This document shows, in pieces, positions 9,068-19,184 of a DNA stretch of 64,000 nucleotides. A program made the position numbers and the translations under genes. The first letter of the stretch is position 1. Every line of letters begins with the position of its first letter. This DNA is from Ignavibacteria bacterium (GTDB lineage: Bacteria; Bacteroidota; Ignavibacteria; Tepidaquicellales; Tepidaquicellaceae), in the NCBI GenBank assembly GCA_028714695.1, contig JAQTLX010000002.1:290975-354974 (forward strand). Direction: 5' to 3'. A model generated the notes under the pieces. The model saw only the letters and a list, made by a program, of their open reading frames with translations, made no database searches and was not told the origin of the DNA.

Positions 9068-9572
9068 CTTTTGAAATAATTTTATGTGCTTTTCTGTGTT
9101 TTGAAACGTGATACTGGTGGTCCTTGGACACAATACTTATATTTCCGTCAGGCTCCATCATCGCAAGTTTAACTTCGTGTATCGAATCAAGGCTGTGTTC
9201 CCTTATTGCGGATTGGAGTTCTTCTATTGTCAGTTTTTCTTTCTTAAGATTTTCCTGATTCAGTACTCCGTTATGTATCAGCAGTACGGGTTCTTCGTTT
9301 ATAAATTGGCTGACTTTTTTGTTCCTGTACGTAATTAATTTTAAAATGTAATTGACGAGAAACAACGATGTTGCTGCTACTATGCCCCCGAGCAGCGACG
9401 AATCGGGACCGACCATTGCATTCTGAACGGAGTTGCTCAGCAATAAAATGAACACAAGGTCAATCACTGAAATCTGCGACAACTCTCTTTTCCCGAATAT
9501 CCGGATTGCCGCTACTATGAACACGTAAACAACTACGCTTCGCAGTACAATAATGCCTATGTCATCAAACAT
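9060..9572 (-). CDS. DUF421 (YetF-like) membrane protein
   Basis: A 170-residue protein with about three hydrophobic segments (residues about 5-85), including the family stretch AIRIFGKREL. A soluble C-terminal alpha/beta domain carries EEPVLLIHNGVL and LREH-type helices. YetF-family proteins are widespread in bacteria and function is poorly known. The gene starts 1 bp after ftsY ends and its stop overlaps the mutL start, so it is translated within that operon. The length is somewhat shorter than Bacillus YetF but typical of single-domain relatives. Confidence 0.88.
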   Translation of the reverse strand: MFDDIGIIVLRSVVVYVFIVAAIRIFGKRELSQISVIDLVFILLLSNSVQNAMVGPDSSLLGGIVAATSLFLVNYILKLITYRNKKVSQFINEEPVLLIHNGVLNQENLKKEKLTIEELQSAIREHSLDSIHEVKLAMMEPDGNISIVSKDHQYHVSKHRKAHKIISKVE

Positions 9573-9573
9573 A

Positions 9574-10521
9574 TTATTTTTCTCCGAAAATTGCTTTGAT
9601 AAAATCTTCGCTGTTAAAAACCTGCAGGTCGTCGATTTGCTCGCCGACTCCTATGAACCTAACGGGTATTTTCATTTCGTTATTAATCTTTACCACAATT
9701 CCGCCTTTGGCGGTTCCGTCAAGTTTTGTAAGTATGATTCCCGTCACCTTGCCGAGTGCATTCGCAAATTCTTTAACCTGATTCAATCCGTTCTGTCCCG
9801 TTGTTGCATCGATGACAATAAAAACTTCATTCGGTGTATCGGGAATAACTTTCTTCATAACTCTTTGTATCTTTTTCAGTTCTTCCATCAGATGCGATTT
9901 GTTATGAAGCCTGCCGGCTGTATCGATTATCACAACATCGATATTTCTTGAAACCGCCGCTTTAACGGTATCGTATGCAACCGAAGCAGGGTCTCCCGTG
10001 CCGGGATTTTGTATGATTCCGACGTCCGCTCTCTTTGCCCAAATCTCAAGTTGCTCGTTTGCCGCTGCGCGGAAAGTATCCGCTGAACCAATCAAAACGG
10101 ATTTGCCCGCTTTTTTAAAATTGTAGGCAAGTTTTCCGATCGAGGTTGTTTTCCCGACGCCGTTGACGCCCGCAACCATTATTACAAAAGGTTTCTGATG
10201 GAGTTCGAAATCAAATGATTTGAAAGCCGAAGTCGATACCGCGAAAACTTTCTTAATCTCTTCGTAAATTAGATTATTCAGTTCTTCATCATTTTCGTAT
10301 TTATCTTCTTTTGCTCTTTCTTTTATATTGCCGATTAAAGTTTCGACAGTGTCATAACCGAAATCAGCCGATAAAAAAATCTCTTCAAGTTCATTTAAAA
10401 ACTCATCGTCAATCTTTTTCTTTGCATTCACCAGCCTGTTAATCTTGCCGAACAAATCATCTTTGGTCTTCGTTAATCCTTCTTTTAACTTTGTTAATCC
10501 AATCTTATCAAGAAACGACAT
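9574..10521 (-). CDS. ftsY: Signal recognition particle receptor FtsY
   Basis: A 315-residue SRP GTPase that docks ribosome-SRP complexes at the SecYEG translocon. The short N domain (residues about 1-85) lacks the long acidic A domain found in E. coli. The G domain shows GVNGVGKTT (G1), DTFRAAA (G2), DTAGR (G3) and TKLDGTAKGG (G4). It lies 15 bp after the acyl-CoA dehydrogenase gene and 1 bp before the DUF421 gene on the same strand. Confidence 0.97.
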   Translation of the reverse strand: MSFLDKIGLTKLKEGLTKTKDDLFGKINRLVNAKKKIDDEFLNELEEIFLSADFGYDTVETLIGNIKERAKEDKYENDEELNNLIYEEIKKVFAVSTSAFKSFDFELHQKPFVIMVAGVNGVGKTTSIGKLAYNFKKAGKSVLIGSADTFRAAANEQLEIWAKRADVGIIQNPGTGDPASVAYDTVKAAVSRNIDVVIIDTAGRLHNKSHLMEELKKIQRVMKKVIPDTPNEVFIVIDATTGQNGLNQVKEFANALGKVTGIILTKLDGTAKGGIVVKINNEMKIPVRFIGVGEQIDDLQVFNSEDFIKAIFGEK

Positions 10522-10536
10522 TATTCCTCCGAAATA

Positions 10537-11682
10537 TTAAAATATTTTTGTTAAATTCTTTGCTATAATCATTCTTTGAACTTCCGATGTGCCTTCGCCT
10601 ATGGTCATGAGTTTAACATCGCGGTAAAGTTTTTCAACCGGAAATTCCTTTATGAAACCGTAACCGCCGTGAATCTGAACGGCTTCATTTGTGGCTTTGA
10701 CTGCAACTTCGCTCGCAAAAAGTTTCGCCATCGATGCGATTGAATTTATGTTTTCTCCAGCATCTTTCATTGCAGCCGCTTTTAGTACCAGCAATCTGGC
10801 GGCATCGGCTTCTGTTGCGATTTCGGCAATCTTAAATTGCGTTGCCTGAAATTCGCTCAGCGTCTTGCCGAATTGTTTTCTTTGTTTCGAATATTTAATC
10901 GAATTATCAAGCGCGCCCTGTGCAATACCGAGTGAAAGCGCCGCTATCGCGATTCTTCCGCCGTCGAGTATTTTCATTACCTGCTTGAAGCCTTCGTTTT
11001 CTTTACCTATCAAATTTTCTTCCGGTATTTCAACGTTTTCGAAAATAAGTTCGGCCGTATCCGAGGCGCGCATGCCGAGTTTATTTTCTTTTTTCCCGAC
11101 TCTGAATCCGGGCATTCCCGGTTCAAGAATGAAAGCGGAAATTCCGTTCTTTGGATTTGTTTTATCCGTAACCGCAGTTACCACGAAAACGCCGGCGACT
11201 GTACCCTGAGTAATGAACATCTTTCCGCCGTTGAGAATATATTTATTTCCTTTCTTTTCGGCGTATGAAGACATTGATGCGGCATCGCTGCCGGAAATAT
11301 TTTCCGTAAGCCCCCAGGCTCCCATCTTTTTGCCTGAGGTAAGGTCGGGGAGATATTTCATTTTCTGTTCTTCGTTCGCGAAGGAATAAATATGGTTTGT
11401 GCAAAGCCCGTTATGCGAGGCGACTATCAGACCGACCGAAGGGTCAATTTTGGAAATCTCTTCAATTATTATGGCGTAATCAACCGTAGTAAACCCGGAA
11501 CCTCCGTACTTTTCAGGGAAGATGACGCCAAGGAAACCCATATCGCCGAGTTTCTTTGCAATCTCATGCGGAAATTCCTGCGATTCGTCAAATTTCATCA
11601 CAAAAGGTGCAATCTCGTTTTGTGCAAAATCTCTCGCGAGTTTTTGTATCTCTTTCTGATGTTCCGATAATTGAAAATCCAT
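10537..11682 (-). CDS. Acyl-CoA dehydrogenase
   Basis: A 381-residue FAD flavoenzyme that oxidises an acyl-CoA to the trans-2-enoyl-CoA. The family order is complete: helical N-terminal domain, the FAD/substrate stretch WGLTENISGSD near residue 125, the mid beta domain, and the C-terminal helical domain with KQRKQFGKTLSEFQ and QIHGGYGF. The catalytic base is the glutamate in the IGEGTSEVQ stretch, as in butyryl- and medium-chain enzymes. Chain-length preference cannot be read by eye. It is the first gene of the operon with ftsY, DUF421 and mutL; no functional link is evident. Confidence 0.94.
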   Translation of the reverse strand: MDFQLSEHQKEIQKLARDFAQNEIAPFVMKFDESQEFPHEIAKKLGDMGFLGVIFPEKYGGSGFTTVDYAIIIEEISKIDPSVGLIVASHNGLCTNHIYSFANEEQKMKYLPDLTSGKKMGAWGLTENISGSDAASMSSYAEKKGNKYILNGGKMFITQGTVAGVFVVTAVTDKTNPKNGISAFILEPGMPGFRVGKKENKLGMRASDTAELIFENVEIPEENLIGKENEGFKQVMKILDGGRIAIAALSLGIAQGALDNSIKYSKQRKQFGKTLSEFQATQFKIAEIATEADAARLLVLKAAAMKDAGENINSIASMAKLFASEVAVKATNEAVQIHGGYGFIKEFPVEKLYRDVKLMTIGEGTSEVQRMIIAKNLTKIF

Positions 11683-12241
11683 GCTAAAAATTAATTAAAT
11701 TTGTTTTTAAGTTAAATGATTTTAAACATTTAAACAATAGAAAGGGTATAAAATTCAGGGGAAAAATATTACGGCAGTTGCAGGATTTTTTACGAGTAGT
11801 GAGAAGTTAGAATTTAGGAGTTGGAAGAACAGAGAGAGGCAAGAGTAATATTACCGCAATGGACGCAAAGAACGCAAAGAAATTTTAGTTAAAAGAGCAA
11901 AAACAAAAAGTATAATCATGAATCAATAATAAAAACTTTATTTGTCTCATATAATATTACTATAATATTTCCATTATGTGTATTCTATCGTTTCTTTTTC
12001 CGAATTCCTTATTCTTTTATACAAATCAACCTGCGAATCATTATAAGCCGGTGCTTTAGTTGGGAACATTTTGGCATTACAGTGTTCACTTTAGTATTGC
12101 GGAAACCGGGTTGGTCGTCTGCCGGGCAAATATTTCACCCGGCAGAATAACCTGTATATTGAATAAATATCAGTTCGTACTTTTTTTGTTTATGTTTAAT
12201 AATTTCTAAATTATCGTACTCTTCGGATTCTTGTGATTTAT
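11683..12241. other. Intergenic spacer 11683-12241
   Basis: AT-rich spacer of about 560 bp. Around 11800-11830 there is a degenerate heptamer run (GAAGTTA, GAATTTA, GGAGTTG). A perfect 8-bp hairpin, CTGCCGGG with CCCGGCAG (12119-12145), lies about 100 bp past the Ntn-hydrolase gene but has no T-run on either strand. No ORF with coding character was seen. Confidence 0.6.
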
Positions 12242-13291
12242 TTACTTTACTCCGAATTTAAAGGGAGTTGTTTCTTTGAAATTTGTCGAAGCGTCCCCGG
12301 AATAGAAATCATGTTCGGATACTTCCAGCATTTTCACTTTGCCTTTTTCCGAGAAATCAACATTTTTCAAATCAATCCAGAATATATCAGGCACAAGTGC
12401 GTGACTGAAATAGTATTTCATATGCTTGTGGTCGGCGACTGTTGTCCATCTTGTCGAAGCAACATTCGGTTCCGTAGGGGTTGTAACACCGTAGGGAACG
12501 GATACGTTTCTCATAATACTGAAAGCGGTGGCAACCGATACAAGTTCATCATCTGTTTTCGGAAGTGAATTTAAATAGAACGACGCCCTTACAAACCTGT
12601 CCGAAGGTCTATGTGTTCCCGGAAGCATTCCGTCTCCAACCGTTTTCCAATATTCAGTAAGCGCTAACTGCTGGTCGAATGTTGGTGAATTAGTCATAAC
12701 AGCATAAGATTTGTCGTGATGGATGACAAGTTTTCCGTTTATGTATTCAAAAATAGCATTATCACCTGATGCATCAGATATTGATACATGTACCGTTGCT
12801 TTATAACCTGATACAGGAACTATCATAGTCGTCATATTAAATGTTCCGTTTTTCATGGCATCAACCGCTTCATTAACATTGGCAAAATTATCAAGAAGAT
12901 ATTGCGCCCAACTTGCAATTGTCAGTTCGGGTTTGCTGCTCTCTACTTCCGGATATGTTGATTCATCTAACCATAGCGTGTTTGCAACAAGACCTTTTTC
13001 ATTTATGCCGTCAACTGTTGCAATTCGATATGATGAAACGATTACACTTCCGTATTTTGATGTCCATTGTAAGGCATTTGACGAGGAAGAGGCTGTTCTG
13101 TTCATGCCTCTCGGAAATATCCAGAGGTCGGGGTCGATTTTATCAACCCAGTCCATTGTGCGTCCGGTTATAACAGTGTTGTTAGTGCCGACATAGACCA
13201 CTCTGGAACAAGCGCCGGCAAAATTCTGATTAAATAAAAAAACAAGTGCGAGAATAGTGATTACCAGAGAAATTTTTGTCTTAGTATTCAT
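12242..13291 (-). CDS. Exported choloylglycine hydrolase / penicillin acylase-like Ntn amide hydrolase
   Basis: A 349-residue member of the linear amide C-N hydrolase family (bile salt hydrolase, penicillin V acylase, and relatives that cleave N-acyl bonds). A signal sequence ends at FAGA, and the next residue, Cys28, is the expected N-terminal nucleophile after cleavage (ACSRVVY). The family stretch ITGRTMDW follows, and a domain continues to the end. Export with cleavage directly at Cys28 would activate the enzyme. Substrate unknown; an N-acyl amide is likely. It lies downstream of three exported amidohydrolases on the same strand. Confidence 0.85.
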   Translation of the reverse strand: MNTKTKISLVITILALVFLFNQNFAGACSRVVYVGTNNTVITGRTMDWVDKIDPDLWIFPRGMNRTASSSSNALQWTSKYGSVIVSSYRIATVDGINEKGLVANTLWLDESTYPEVESSKPELTIASWAQYLLDNFANVNEAVDAMKNGTFNMTTMIVPVSGYKATVHVSISDASGDNAIFEYINGKLVIHHDKSYAVMTNSPTFDQQLALTEYWKTVGDGMLPGTHRPSDRFVRASFYLNSLPKTDDELVSVATAFSIMRNVSVPYGVTTPTEPNVASTRWTTVADHKHMKYYFSHALVPDIFWIDLKNVDFSEKGKVKMLEVSEHDFYSGDASTNFKETTPFKFGVK

Positions 13292-13391
13292 GTCTTTAAT
13301 TTTGATTTTTATTGAATAATCGTTTTATTCAGTCAAGTTTTTTAAATTTGTATCTTATTCATTGTATTGTTTTTTCAGTTGCAGGTAAATT

Positions 13392-15125
13392 TTAATTTGC
13401 CTGAAATGTAATCTTCCCGTTCATCATAGTAAGTGTCACTTTTGTTGTGCTTATATCACCGGGTTTAATTTTGTAAAGGTCTTTTTCCAGCACTACAATA
13501 TCCGCTAACTTGCCCACTTGAAGCGAACCGATTTTCTCTTCAAGTCCGAGCACATACGCTGCATCCAGTGTGTAAGCCTTCAGCGCCTGAGCCAGAGTGA
13601 TTATTTCGTCAACGGGCGGCAGTATAGGTGTAAACTGGTCCTTGCCATACTTCGGCAATATCGCCCTGGTTATTGCTACCTGTATTGCGTCCAGCGGTTG
13701 GAATGTGGCTACATATCCTGAAGCGGGCCAGTCAGTCCCAAAAGCAACGCGCCCGCCTGTCTTCAGGACTGAGTTCAGCCGGTGCAATTCTTTAAATGCT
13801 ATATCATTTCCGACGATCTTTGATGTTCTTTCCATAGTCGGGTCGGGCATTATCCATTCTGCTGAACTTTGCATTGTAACATTCAACTTTGCAAAACGCG
13901 GGACATCCTGGTCGGCAAGGAAAATCACATGAGCAGCAGTGTGCCTGGACTTGCTATCAGGATACATTTTTTGCGCGGCTTCTATCGCGTCAAGGTATGT
14001 CCTGATGGTTGCATCTCCATAACAGTGTGCATGAGTGTTAAGACCAATTGATTGTGCTTTAAGAATTGCCGCTTCGACAAGTTTCTTGTCAACCGCATAC
14101 TCGCCAAGAAAGCCCGGTTGGTCTGCGTACTCCTGAAGCATTACCGCTGTGTGCTGGGCTTCGCCGCCGTCGAACATAATTTTCAGTGCACCTACTTGCA
14201 ATAATTCGGAGTTGAATTTTTCTTTCAACGCCAGCGTTCTTTCCACGGGGTCTTTTATAGTTGGAGTGTTCCAGTAATAACTTGCTACTATACGTATTGG
14301 AAGTTTGTTTTCTTTCTCCATTCGCTGATATTCTTCCAGAGCATTTTCGGTCGGTATTATACCAATTCCTGCATCAAAGGCTGAAGTAATGCCGGCTGCA
14401 GAAAAACGCGGCATGAATTCTTTTACTGCATTCATTACAACTTCAGCGCTCAATGGTTCAATTTTGCTAAGAATCTCTTGTTCAGCAGGAGTTTCTACTA
14501 CCCACCCGGTCGGTTCATTAGTTTTGGGGTCACGCTGGTAAAAACTCACTCCGGGCATTGGGTCCGGGTGTTTCGCGTCAATGCCAGCCATTTGCAGTGC
14601 TTTGCTGTTTACCCATGCGCTATGGCAGTCTATTCCAATCAAAATTACGGGCCGGTCCGGAAATAACTTATCAAGCACTTCTTTCCTGGGACCTGTAGTC
14701 GGAAACATTGTGTATCTCCATCCAAAGCCGCGTATAATTTTAGAATTTGGATTAGCATCTGCCCATGCTTTTACGCTCGCAAGAAGTTCATCCATTGAAT
14801 CGGTTTGCAAATCTGCACCCATGGCGAGAACTGCCATTGTTGTGTGGATGTGAGACTCTACAAAGCCGGGCAAGAGCATCTGCCCTTGTAGGTCGATGAC
14901 TTTAGTGTCTTTTCCGATAAAAGCATCGGCTCCCTTATTGTCTCCGACGTACGTAATAATCTTGCCGCTGACTGCAATTGCCTCAGCATTTGGATTCCGA
15001 TCGTCTATAGTATAAATCGAACCATTTTTGAAAACAAAGTCTGCATGTTTCTGGGCAAATGTCACTTGTGCTGTTAAGAATAGAACAGCCGCTAAACAAG
15101 TACTAAAAATTATAATTATTTTCAT
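13392..15125 (-). CDS. Exported YtcJ-like metal-dependent amidohydrolase (copy 1)
   Basis: A 577-residue amidohydrolase of the YtcJ (COG1574) type with a signal peptide of about 25 residues (VTFAQ). Metal-binding motifs: HIH at 92-94 (GFVESHIH), FDGGEAQHTA in the middle, THAHCYGD, AAHVIFLAD and the late GTDWP aspartate. The family hydrolyses cyclic or linear amides and related bonds; the substrate is unknown. It closely resembles the next gene, 15348-17078, over its whole length and less so the third copy. Export is unusual for this family outside Bacteroidota-type lineages and suggests use of environmental amides or peptides. Confidence 0.87.
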   Translation of the reverse strand: MKIIIIFSTCLAAVLFLTAQVTFAQKHADFVFKNGSIYTIDDRNPNAEAIAVSGKIITYVGDNKGADAFIGKDTKVIDLQGQMLLPGFVESHIHTTMAVLAMGADLQTDSMDELLASVKAWADANPNSKIIRGFGWRYTMFPTTGPRKEVLDKLFPDRPVILIGIDCHSAWVNSKALQMAGIDAKHPDPMPGVSFYQRDPKTNEPTGWVVETPAEQEILSKIEPLSAEVVMNAVKEFMPRFSAAGITSAFDAGIGIIPTENALEEYQRMEKENKLPIRIVASYYWNTPTIKDPVERTLALKEKFNSELLQVGALKIMFDGGEAQHTAVMLQEYADQPGFLGEYAVDKKLVEAAILKAQSIGLNTHAHCYGDATIRTYLDAIEAAQKMYPDSKSRHTAAHVIFLADQDVPRFAKLNVTMQSSAEWIMPDPTMERTSKIVGNDIAFKELHRLNSVLKTGGRVAFGTDWPASGYVATFQPLDAIQVAITRAILPKYGKDQFTPILPPVDEIITLAQALKAYTLDAAYVLGLEEKIGSLQVGKLADIVVLEKDLYKIKPGDISTTKVTLTMMNGKITFQAN

Positions 15126-15347
15126 CTTCTTTTATTAATTAGTTTTATACCAAAAGGATTCTTGACTGTTTTCCGAATCGGCTTGCAGATTTTGGCAATA
15201 TTTAATTGAAACAAAAACAAACGCGCGGCCAATCCGGATAATGTATTTAACATTAATGATTTCATGATATTTCAGATATAAGTAATTCCATATTTCACTT
15301 TTCACAATAGATTTGTCATTATGTTTTTTTTCGGTCATCGGTTTTAT

Positions 15348-17078
15348 TTATTTAGTCTGAAATGTAATCTTCCCGTTCATCATAGTGAGTTTAATTTTTG
15401 TTCCACTTATATCACCCGGTTTAATATTGTGAAGGTCTTTTTCCAGCACGACAATATCCGCTAACTTGCCGACTTGAAGCGAACCGATTTTCTCTTCAAG
15501 TCCGAGCACATACGCTGCATCCAGAGTGTAAGCCTTCAGCGCCTGATCAAGTGTCACTATCTCGTCAACAGGCGGCAGAACCGGAGTGAAATAGTCGTTT
15601 CCATATTTCTGTAAAATCATACGTGTTACTGCTACCTGTATTGCATCCAGCGGTTGAAATGTGGATACATATCCTGCTGCAGGCCAATCAGTACCAAAAG
15701 CTACGCGACCGCCAGTTTTCAGGACTGAGTTAATTCGGTTTAATTCCTTAAAAGCAATATCATTTCCTACTATTTGCGCTGTTCTTTCCATTGGCGGATC
15801 AGGTGTCATCCATTGGGCTGAACATTGCATAGTTACGTTGAGTTTTGCAAAACGAGGTACATCAGAGTCTGCAAGGAACATAACATGTGCTGCAGTGTGT
15901 CTTGAAGTGCTGTTCGGATACATTTTCTGAGCGGCTTCTATTGCATCAAGGTATGCCCTTGTTGTTGCGTCTCCGTAACTGTGTGCGTGTGTATTGATAT
16001 TATTCGCCTCTGCCTTTAAGATTGCTTCCTCGATAAGTTTTTTATCGATTGAATAATCACCAAAGAAACCGGGTCGGTCAGCATATTCCTGAATCATAAC
16101 AGCTGTGTGTTGTGCTTCGCCGCCATCGAACATAATTTTCAGTGCACCAACTTGCAATAACTCGGATTTGAATTTTTCTTTTAATGCCATTGTTCTTTCC
16201 ACCGGGTCTGTTACCGAAGCATTATTCCAGAAATAGCTTGCGACGATTCTAATTGGTAATTTGCCTTCTTTTTCCATCTGGACAAATTGCTCAAGAACAT
16301 TTTCTGTCTGAATGATTGCAATTCCGGCATCGAAGGCTGAGGTAATACCTGCAGCAGAGAATTTTGGCAGTATGTCTTTTATTGCATTCAATATTAAATC
16401 AGGTGTCATTAACTTTAGTTTGTCGAACATTTCCTGTTCGGCAAGTGTTTCAACAACCCAGCCTGTCGGTTCATTTGTTTTAGGGTCACGCTGATAGTAA
16501 CTCACACCGGGTAAAGGGTCGGGATGTTTTGCTTCTATACCTGACATTTGCAGGGCTTTGCTGTTTACCCAGGCGCTGTGACCATCTATGGCAATCAAAA
16601 AAACCGGTTTGTCAGGAAATATCTTGTCCAGCACTTCCTTTGTGGGACCAGTAGTGGAAAACATATTATATCTCCAGCCAAATCCGCGTATTATTTTGGA
16701 ATCGGGGTTAGCATCCGCCCACGCTTTTACTCTCGAAAGGAGTTCCTCCATTGAGTCAGTCTGGAGGTCTGCACCATTTGTCAGTATAGCCATTGAGGGG
16801 TGGATGTGTGACTCGACAAAGCCCGGTAAAAGCATCTGACCTTTGAGGTCTATGACTTTAGTGTCTTTGCCGATATAAGCATCGGCTCCATTGTTGCTGC
16901 CGACATATGAAATTAACTTACCGTTGATCGCAATCGCCTCAGCTTTGGGATTCTTTTCATCAATAGTGTAGATTGCGCCGTTTTTGAAAACATAGTCTGC
17001 ATTCTGGGCAAAAACAACTTGCGCTGTAAATATTAAAACAACCGCTAGAAAAAATCTGAAAACTGTATTAAGTTTCAT
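15348..17078 (-). CDS. Exported YtcJ-like metal-dependent amidohydrolase (copy 2)
   Basis: A 576-residue paralog of copy 1 with the same signal peptide layout (VVFAQ), HIH at 91-93, FDGGEAQHTA, THAHSYGD, AAHVMFLAD and GTDWPAAGY. Long identical blocks at both ends (for example LEEKIGSLQVGKLADIVVLE) show a fairly recent tandem duplication. Differences cluster in the middle helical region that shapes the substrate pocket. It is separated from copy 1 by 222 bp with no convincing gene. Confidence 0.87.
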   Translation of the reverse strand: MKLNTVFRFFLAVVLIFTAQVVFAQNADYVFKNGAIYTIDEKNPKAEAIAINGKLISYVGSNNGADAYIGKDTKVIDLKGQMLLPGFVESHIHPSMAILTNGADLQTDSMEELLSRVKAWADANPDSKIIRGFGWRYNMFSTTGPTKEVLDKIFPDKPVFLIAIDGHSAWVNSKALQMSGIEAKHPDPLPGVSYYQRDPKTNEPTGWVVETLAEQEMFDKLKLMTPDLILNAIKDILPKFSAAGITSAFDAGIAIIQTENVLEQFVQMEKEGKLPIRIVASYFWNNASVTDPVERTMALKEKFKSELLQVGALKIMFDGGEAQHTAVMIQEYADRPGFFGDYSIDKKLIEEAILKAEANNINTHAHSYGDATTRAYLDAIEAAQKMYPNSTSRHTAAHVMFLADSDVPRFAKLNVTMQCSAQWMTPDPPMERTAQIVGNDIAFKELNRINSVLKTGGRVAFGTDWPAAGYVSTFQPLDAIQVAVTRMILQKYGNDYFTPVLPPVDEIVTLDQALKAYTLDAAYVLGLEEKIGSLQVGKLADIVVLEKDLHNIKPGDISGTKIKLTMMNGKITFQTK

Positions 17079-17360
17079 AATTTATTTAATAATTAATTTT
17101 ATTAAAAATCTTTTAACTAGTCTATAACAGAAAATATAACGAGTCGATTTCTACCACTTTATATTTTGCATATGCTGTTAAAGAATAAATCATAGATAAA
17201 ACTAGAAGAAAACAAAATATAATATTATTCATAAGACTAATTAATATCTGTTCGAAAAATTTAAATATGATTATAACATCTTTTTTTCAATAAATAAATC
17301 ATCAAAATACATTACTTATGACATAGAAATTCCTCTAAATTCTGAATCTACTTTAATTAA

Positions 17361-19112
17361 TTATTTAGAATCTAAATTATAAATGATTTTACCATTCACC
17401 ATTTTAAACATTACTTTAGAATTTACAAGTTGATTAATGGGTATTTCAAATATATTTTTATCAAGTATAATAATATCGGCATATTTCCCAACCTCAATTG
17501 AACCGATTTTATCCTCCATATGCAATTGGTAAGCACCGGCATATGTATAAGAATAAACCATTTGCTCAAGAGAAGGTAATTTACCTGCCAATGAAACGGA
17601 ACCCATACCAAATCTGCTCCCTGGAATATTTCCGGTAACAACTGATTGAATTTGGAATAAAGGATTAATTTCGTCCGGATCTGTTCCGGGAATATCACTT
17701 CCGCTTGAAATATTAACACCTTCATCCATTAATTTTTTCTGAATTCCATATTCTAAATCCATTTTCTTCTGTCCAAATATCTTCAGTAAGTCATCCATCT
17801 GTCCTTTGTAATTTACAAGCCAAACAGGTGTAATATTACCACCGACACCTAGAGATTTGAATCTAGAAAAATCGTCTGGATGAATCAGGCTTGTATGACA
17901 GATTTCGTCACGACGGTCAGATTTCCCGTATTTCTTCTGTACAATCTCTATGGCGTCTAAAGTCCGCCTAACCGAACCATCACCTTCACTATGAATGTGC
18001 GTATCAAAACCTGCAATTTGAGCAAGTCCTATCCATTTTGCTAGAACCTCAATTGTCCACTCACTTACTCCGTTAGTTTCGGGTTTATCAAAATACGGTT
18101 CAATTTGAAGACCGGTGTGTGCATTCATTGTTCCGTCTGCCCATATTTTTAATGAATTTACGTGAACTAATTCAGTATTATATTTTTGGCTCCATTTAGT
18201 AAGTATCGGAATGAATTTCTCAGGGTCCTTTTCTGCATCCCTGACACCATACGTTCCAAACACTCTGAAAGGGAGCTTTCCTTCTTTTTCCCACTCCAGT
18301 GCCAAATCATATCCGACATATGCTTCGTCGAGGGTAGGTGCTAATATACCCATTTCGTGATATGCCGTGACTCCGAATTTTGAAGCCAGAGAGTATATTT
18401 CTTCCATAGACTGCTCAATAATTTTCTTCATTTCAACCGATTGCCCCGACATCGCATCTTTTATGCGCAGCCATGACTCCAATTCTATTCCGATTCCCGA
18501 AGGGGTTCCGTCGGATTCTCTTTTATAATAATAACTTGTTCCGGGAATGGGGTCCTTTGTTTCTTTTGTTACACCTCCCATTTCCATGGCTTTGGTGTTG
18601 AACCAGCCGTGATGACTATCTTCATTTACAAAAAGCATTGGTTTATCTTTGCAAATTTTATCGAGATCCTGTCTAATACCCGGTACATCGTTGCCAAAAT
18701 TTAAGAAAGACCAATTAAATCCGAAGTAAAAGGGTTTTTCAGGATTATCTTTAACATATTGCGAGATAAGTTTGAGCATTTCTGCTTTACTACTGCAAGG
18801 ATCGAGATTAAGACCACTTTTTTGTAATCCTCCCATTATATAATGATTATGACCATCTACAAATCCGGGCATAAGCATTTTTCCTTTAAGATCTGTAACT
18901 TTTGTATCTGTACCGATATATTTTTCAGCATCCGCATTATTGCCGACAAAGATTATTTTATTATCCTTAATCGCTATCGCTTCTGCCCAAGGAGTACTTT
19001 TGTTGACGGTATATACTTTCCCATTTTTAAAAACATAGGTTGCCGTTTGGGACTGCACCAGCGAACTGAAAAAATTTATCAAACAAAAAAGTAACACTAA
19101 AAATATTTTCAT
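17361..19112 (-). CDS. Exported YtcJ-like amidohydrolase (divergent copy 3)
   Basis: A 583-residue amidohydrolase with a signal peptide (residues about 1-21, SLVQSQ) and the same fold signature. Here the first metal motif is HNH (88-90) instead of HIH, followed by WADGTMNAHTG, THIHSEGD, TSLIHPDDF and SGSDIPGTDP. It is clearly older than the copy 1/copy 2 split. It follows the two outer-membrane genes with a 72-bp gap and precedes copy 2 by 282 bp. Confidence 0.86.
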   Translation of the reverse strand: MKIFLVLLFCLINFFSSLVQSQTATYVFKNGKVYTVNKSTPWAEAIAIKDNKIIFVGNNADAEKYIGTDTKVTDLKGKMLMPGFVDGHNHYIMGGLQKSGLNLDPCSSKAEMLKLISQYVKDNPEKPFYFGFNWSFLNFGNDVPGIRQDLDKICKDKPMLFVNEDSHHGWFNTKAMEMGGVTKETKDPIPGTSYYYKRESDGTPSGIGIELESWLRIKDAMSGQSVEMKKIIEQSMEEIYSLASKFGVTAYHEMGILAPTLDEAYVGYDLALEWEKEGKLPFRVFGTYGVRDAEKDPEKFIPILTKWSQKYNTELVHVNSLKIWADGTMNAHTGLQIEPYFDKPETNGVSEWTIEVLAKWIGLAQIAGFDTHIHSEGDGSVRRTLDAIEIVQKKYGKSDRRDEICHTSLIHPDDFSRFKSLGVGGNITPVWLVNYKGQMDDLLKIFGQKKMDLEYGIQKKLMDEGVNISSGSDIPGTDPDEINPLFQIQSVVTGNIPGSRFGMGSVSLAGKLPSLEQMVYSYTYAGAYQLHMEDKIGSIEVGKYADIIILDKNIFEIPINQLVNSKVMFKMVNGKIIYNLDSK

Positions 19113-19184
19113 ATGAATTTCCTTTAAGATTAATATACTTATTAAAATTTGAATTTTTATAAATTAGTATACATATAATTTCTC

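Noticed and set aside
12119-12145. Terminator of the Ntn-hydrolase gene
   Set aside because: Good 8-bp stem but no T-run on either strand; kept only as a hairpin in the spacer description.
15135-15338. 67-residue minus-strand ORF between amidohydrolase copies
   Set aside because: Short, no signal or motif and no ribosome site; could be real but not supported.
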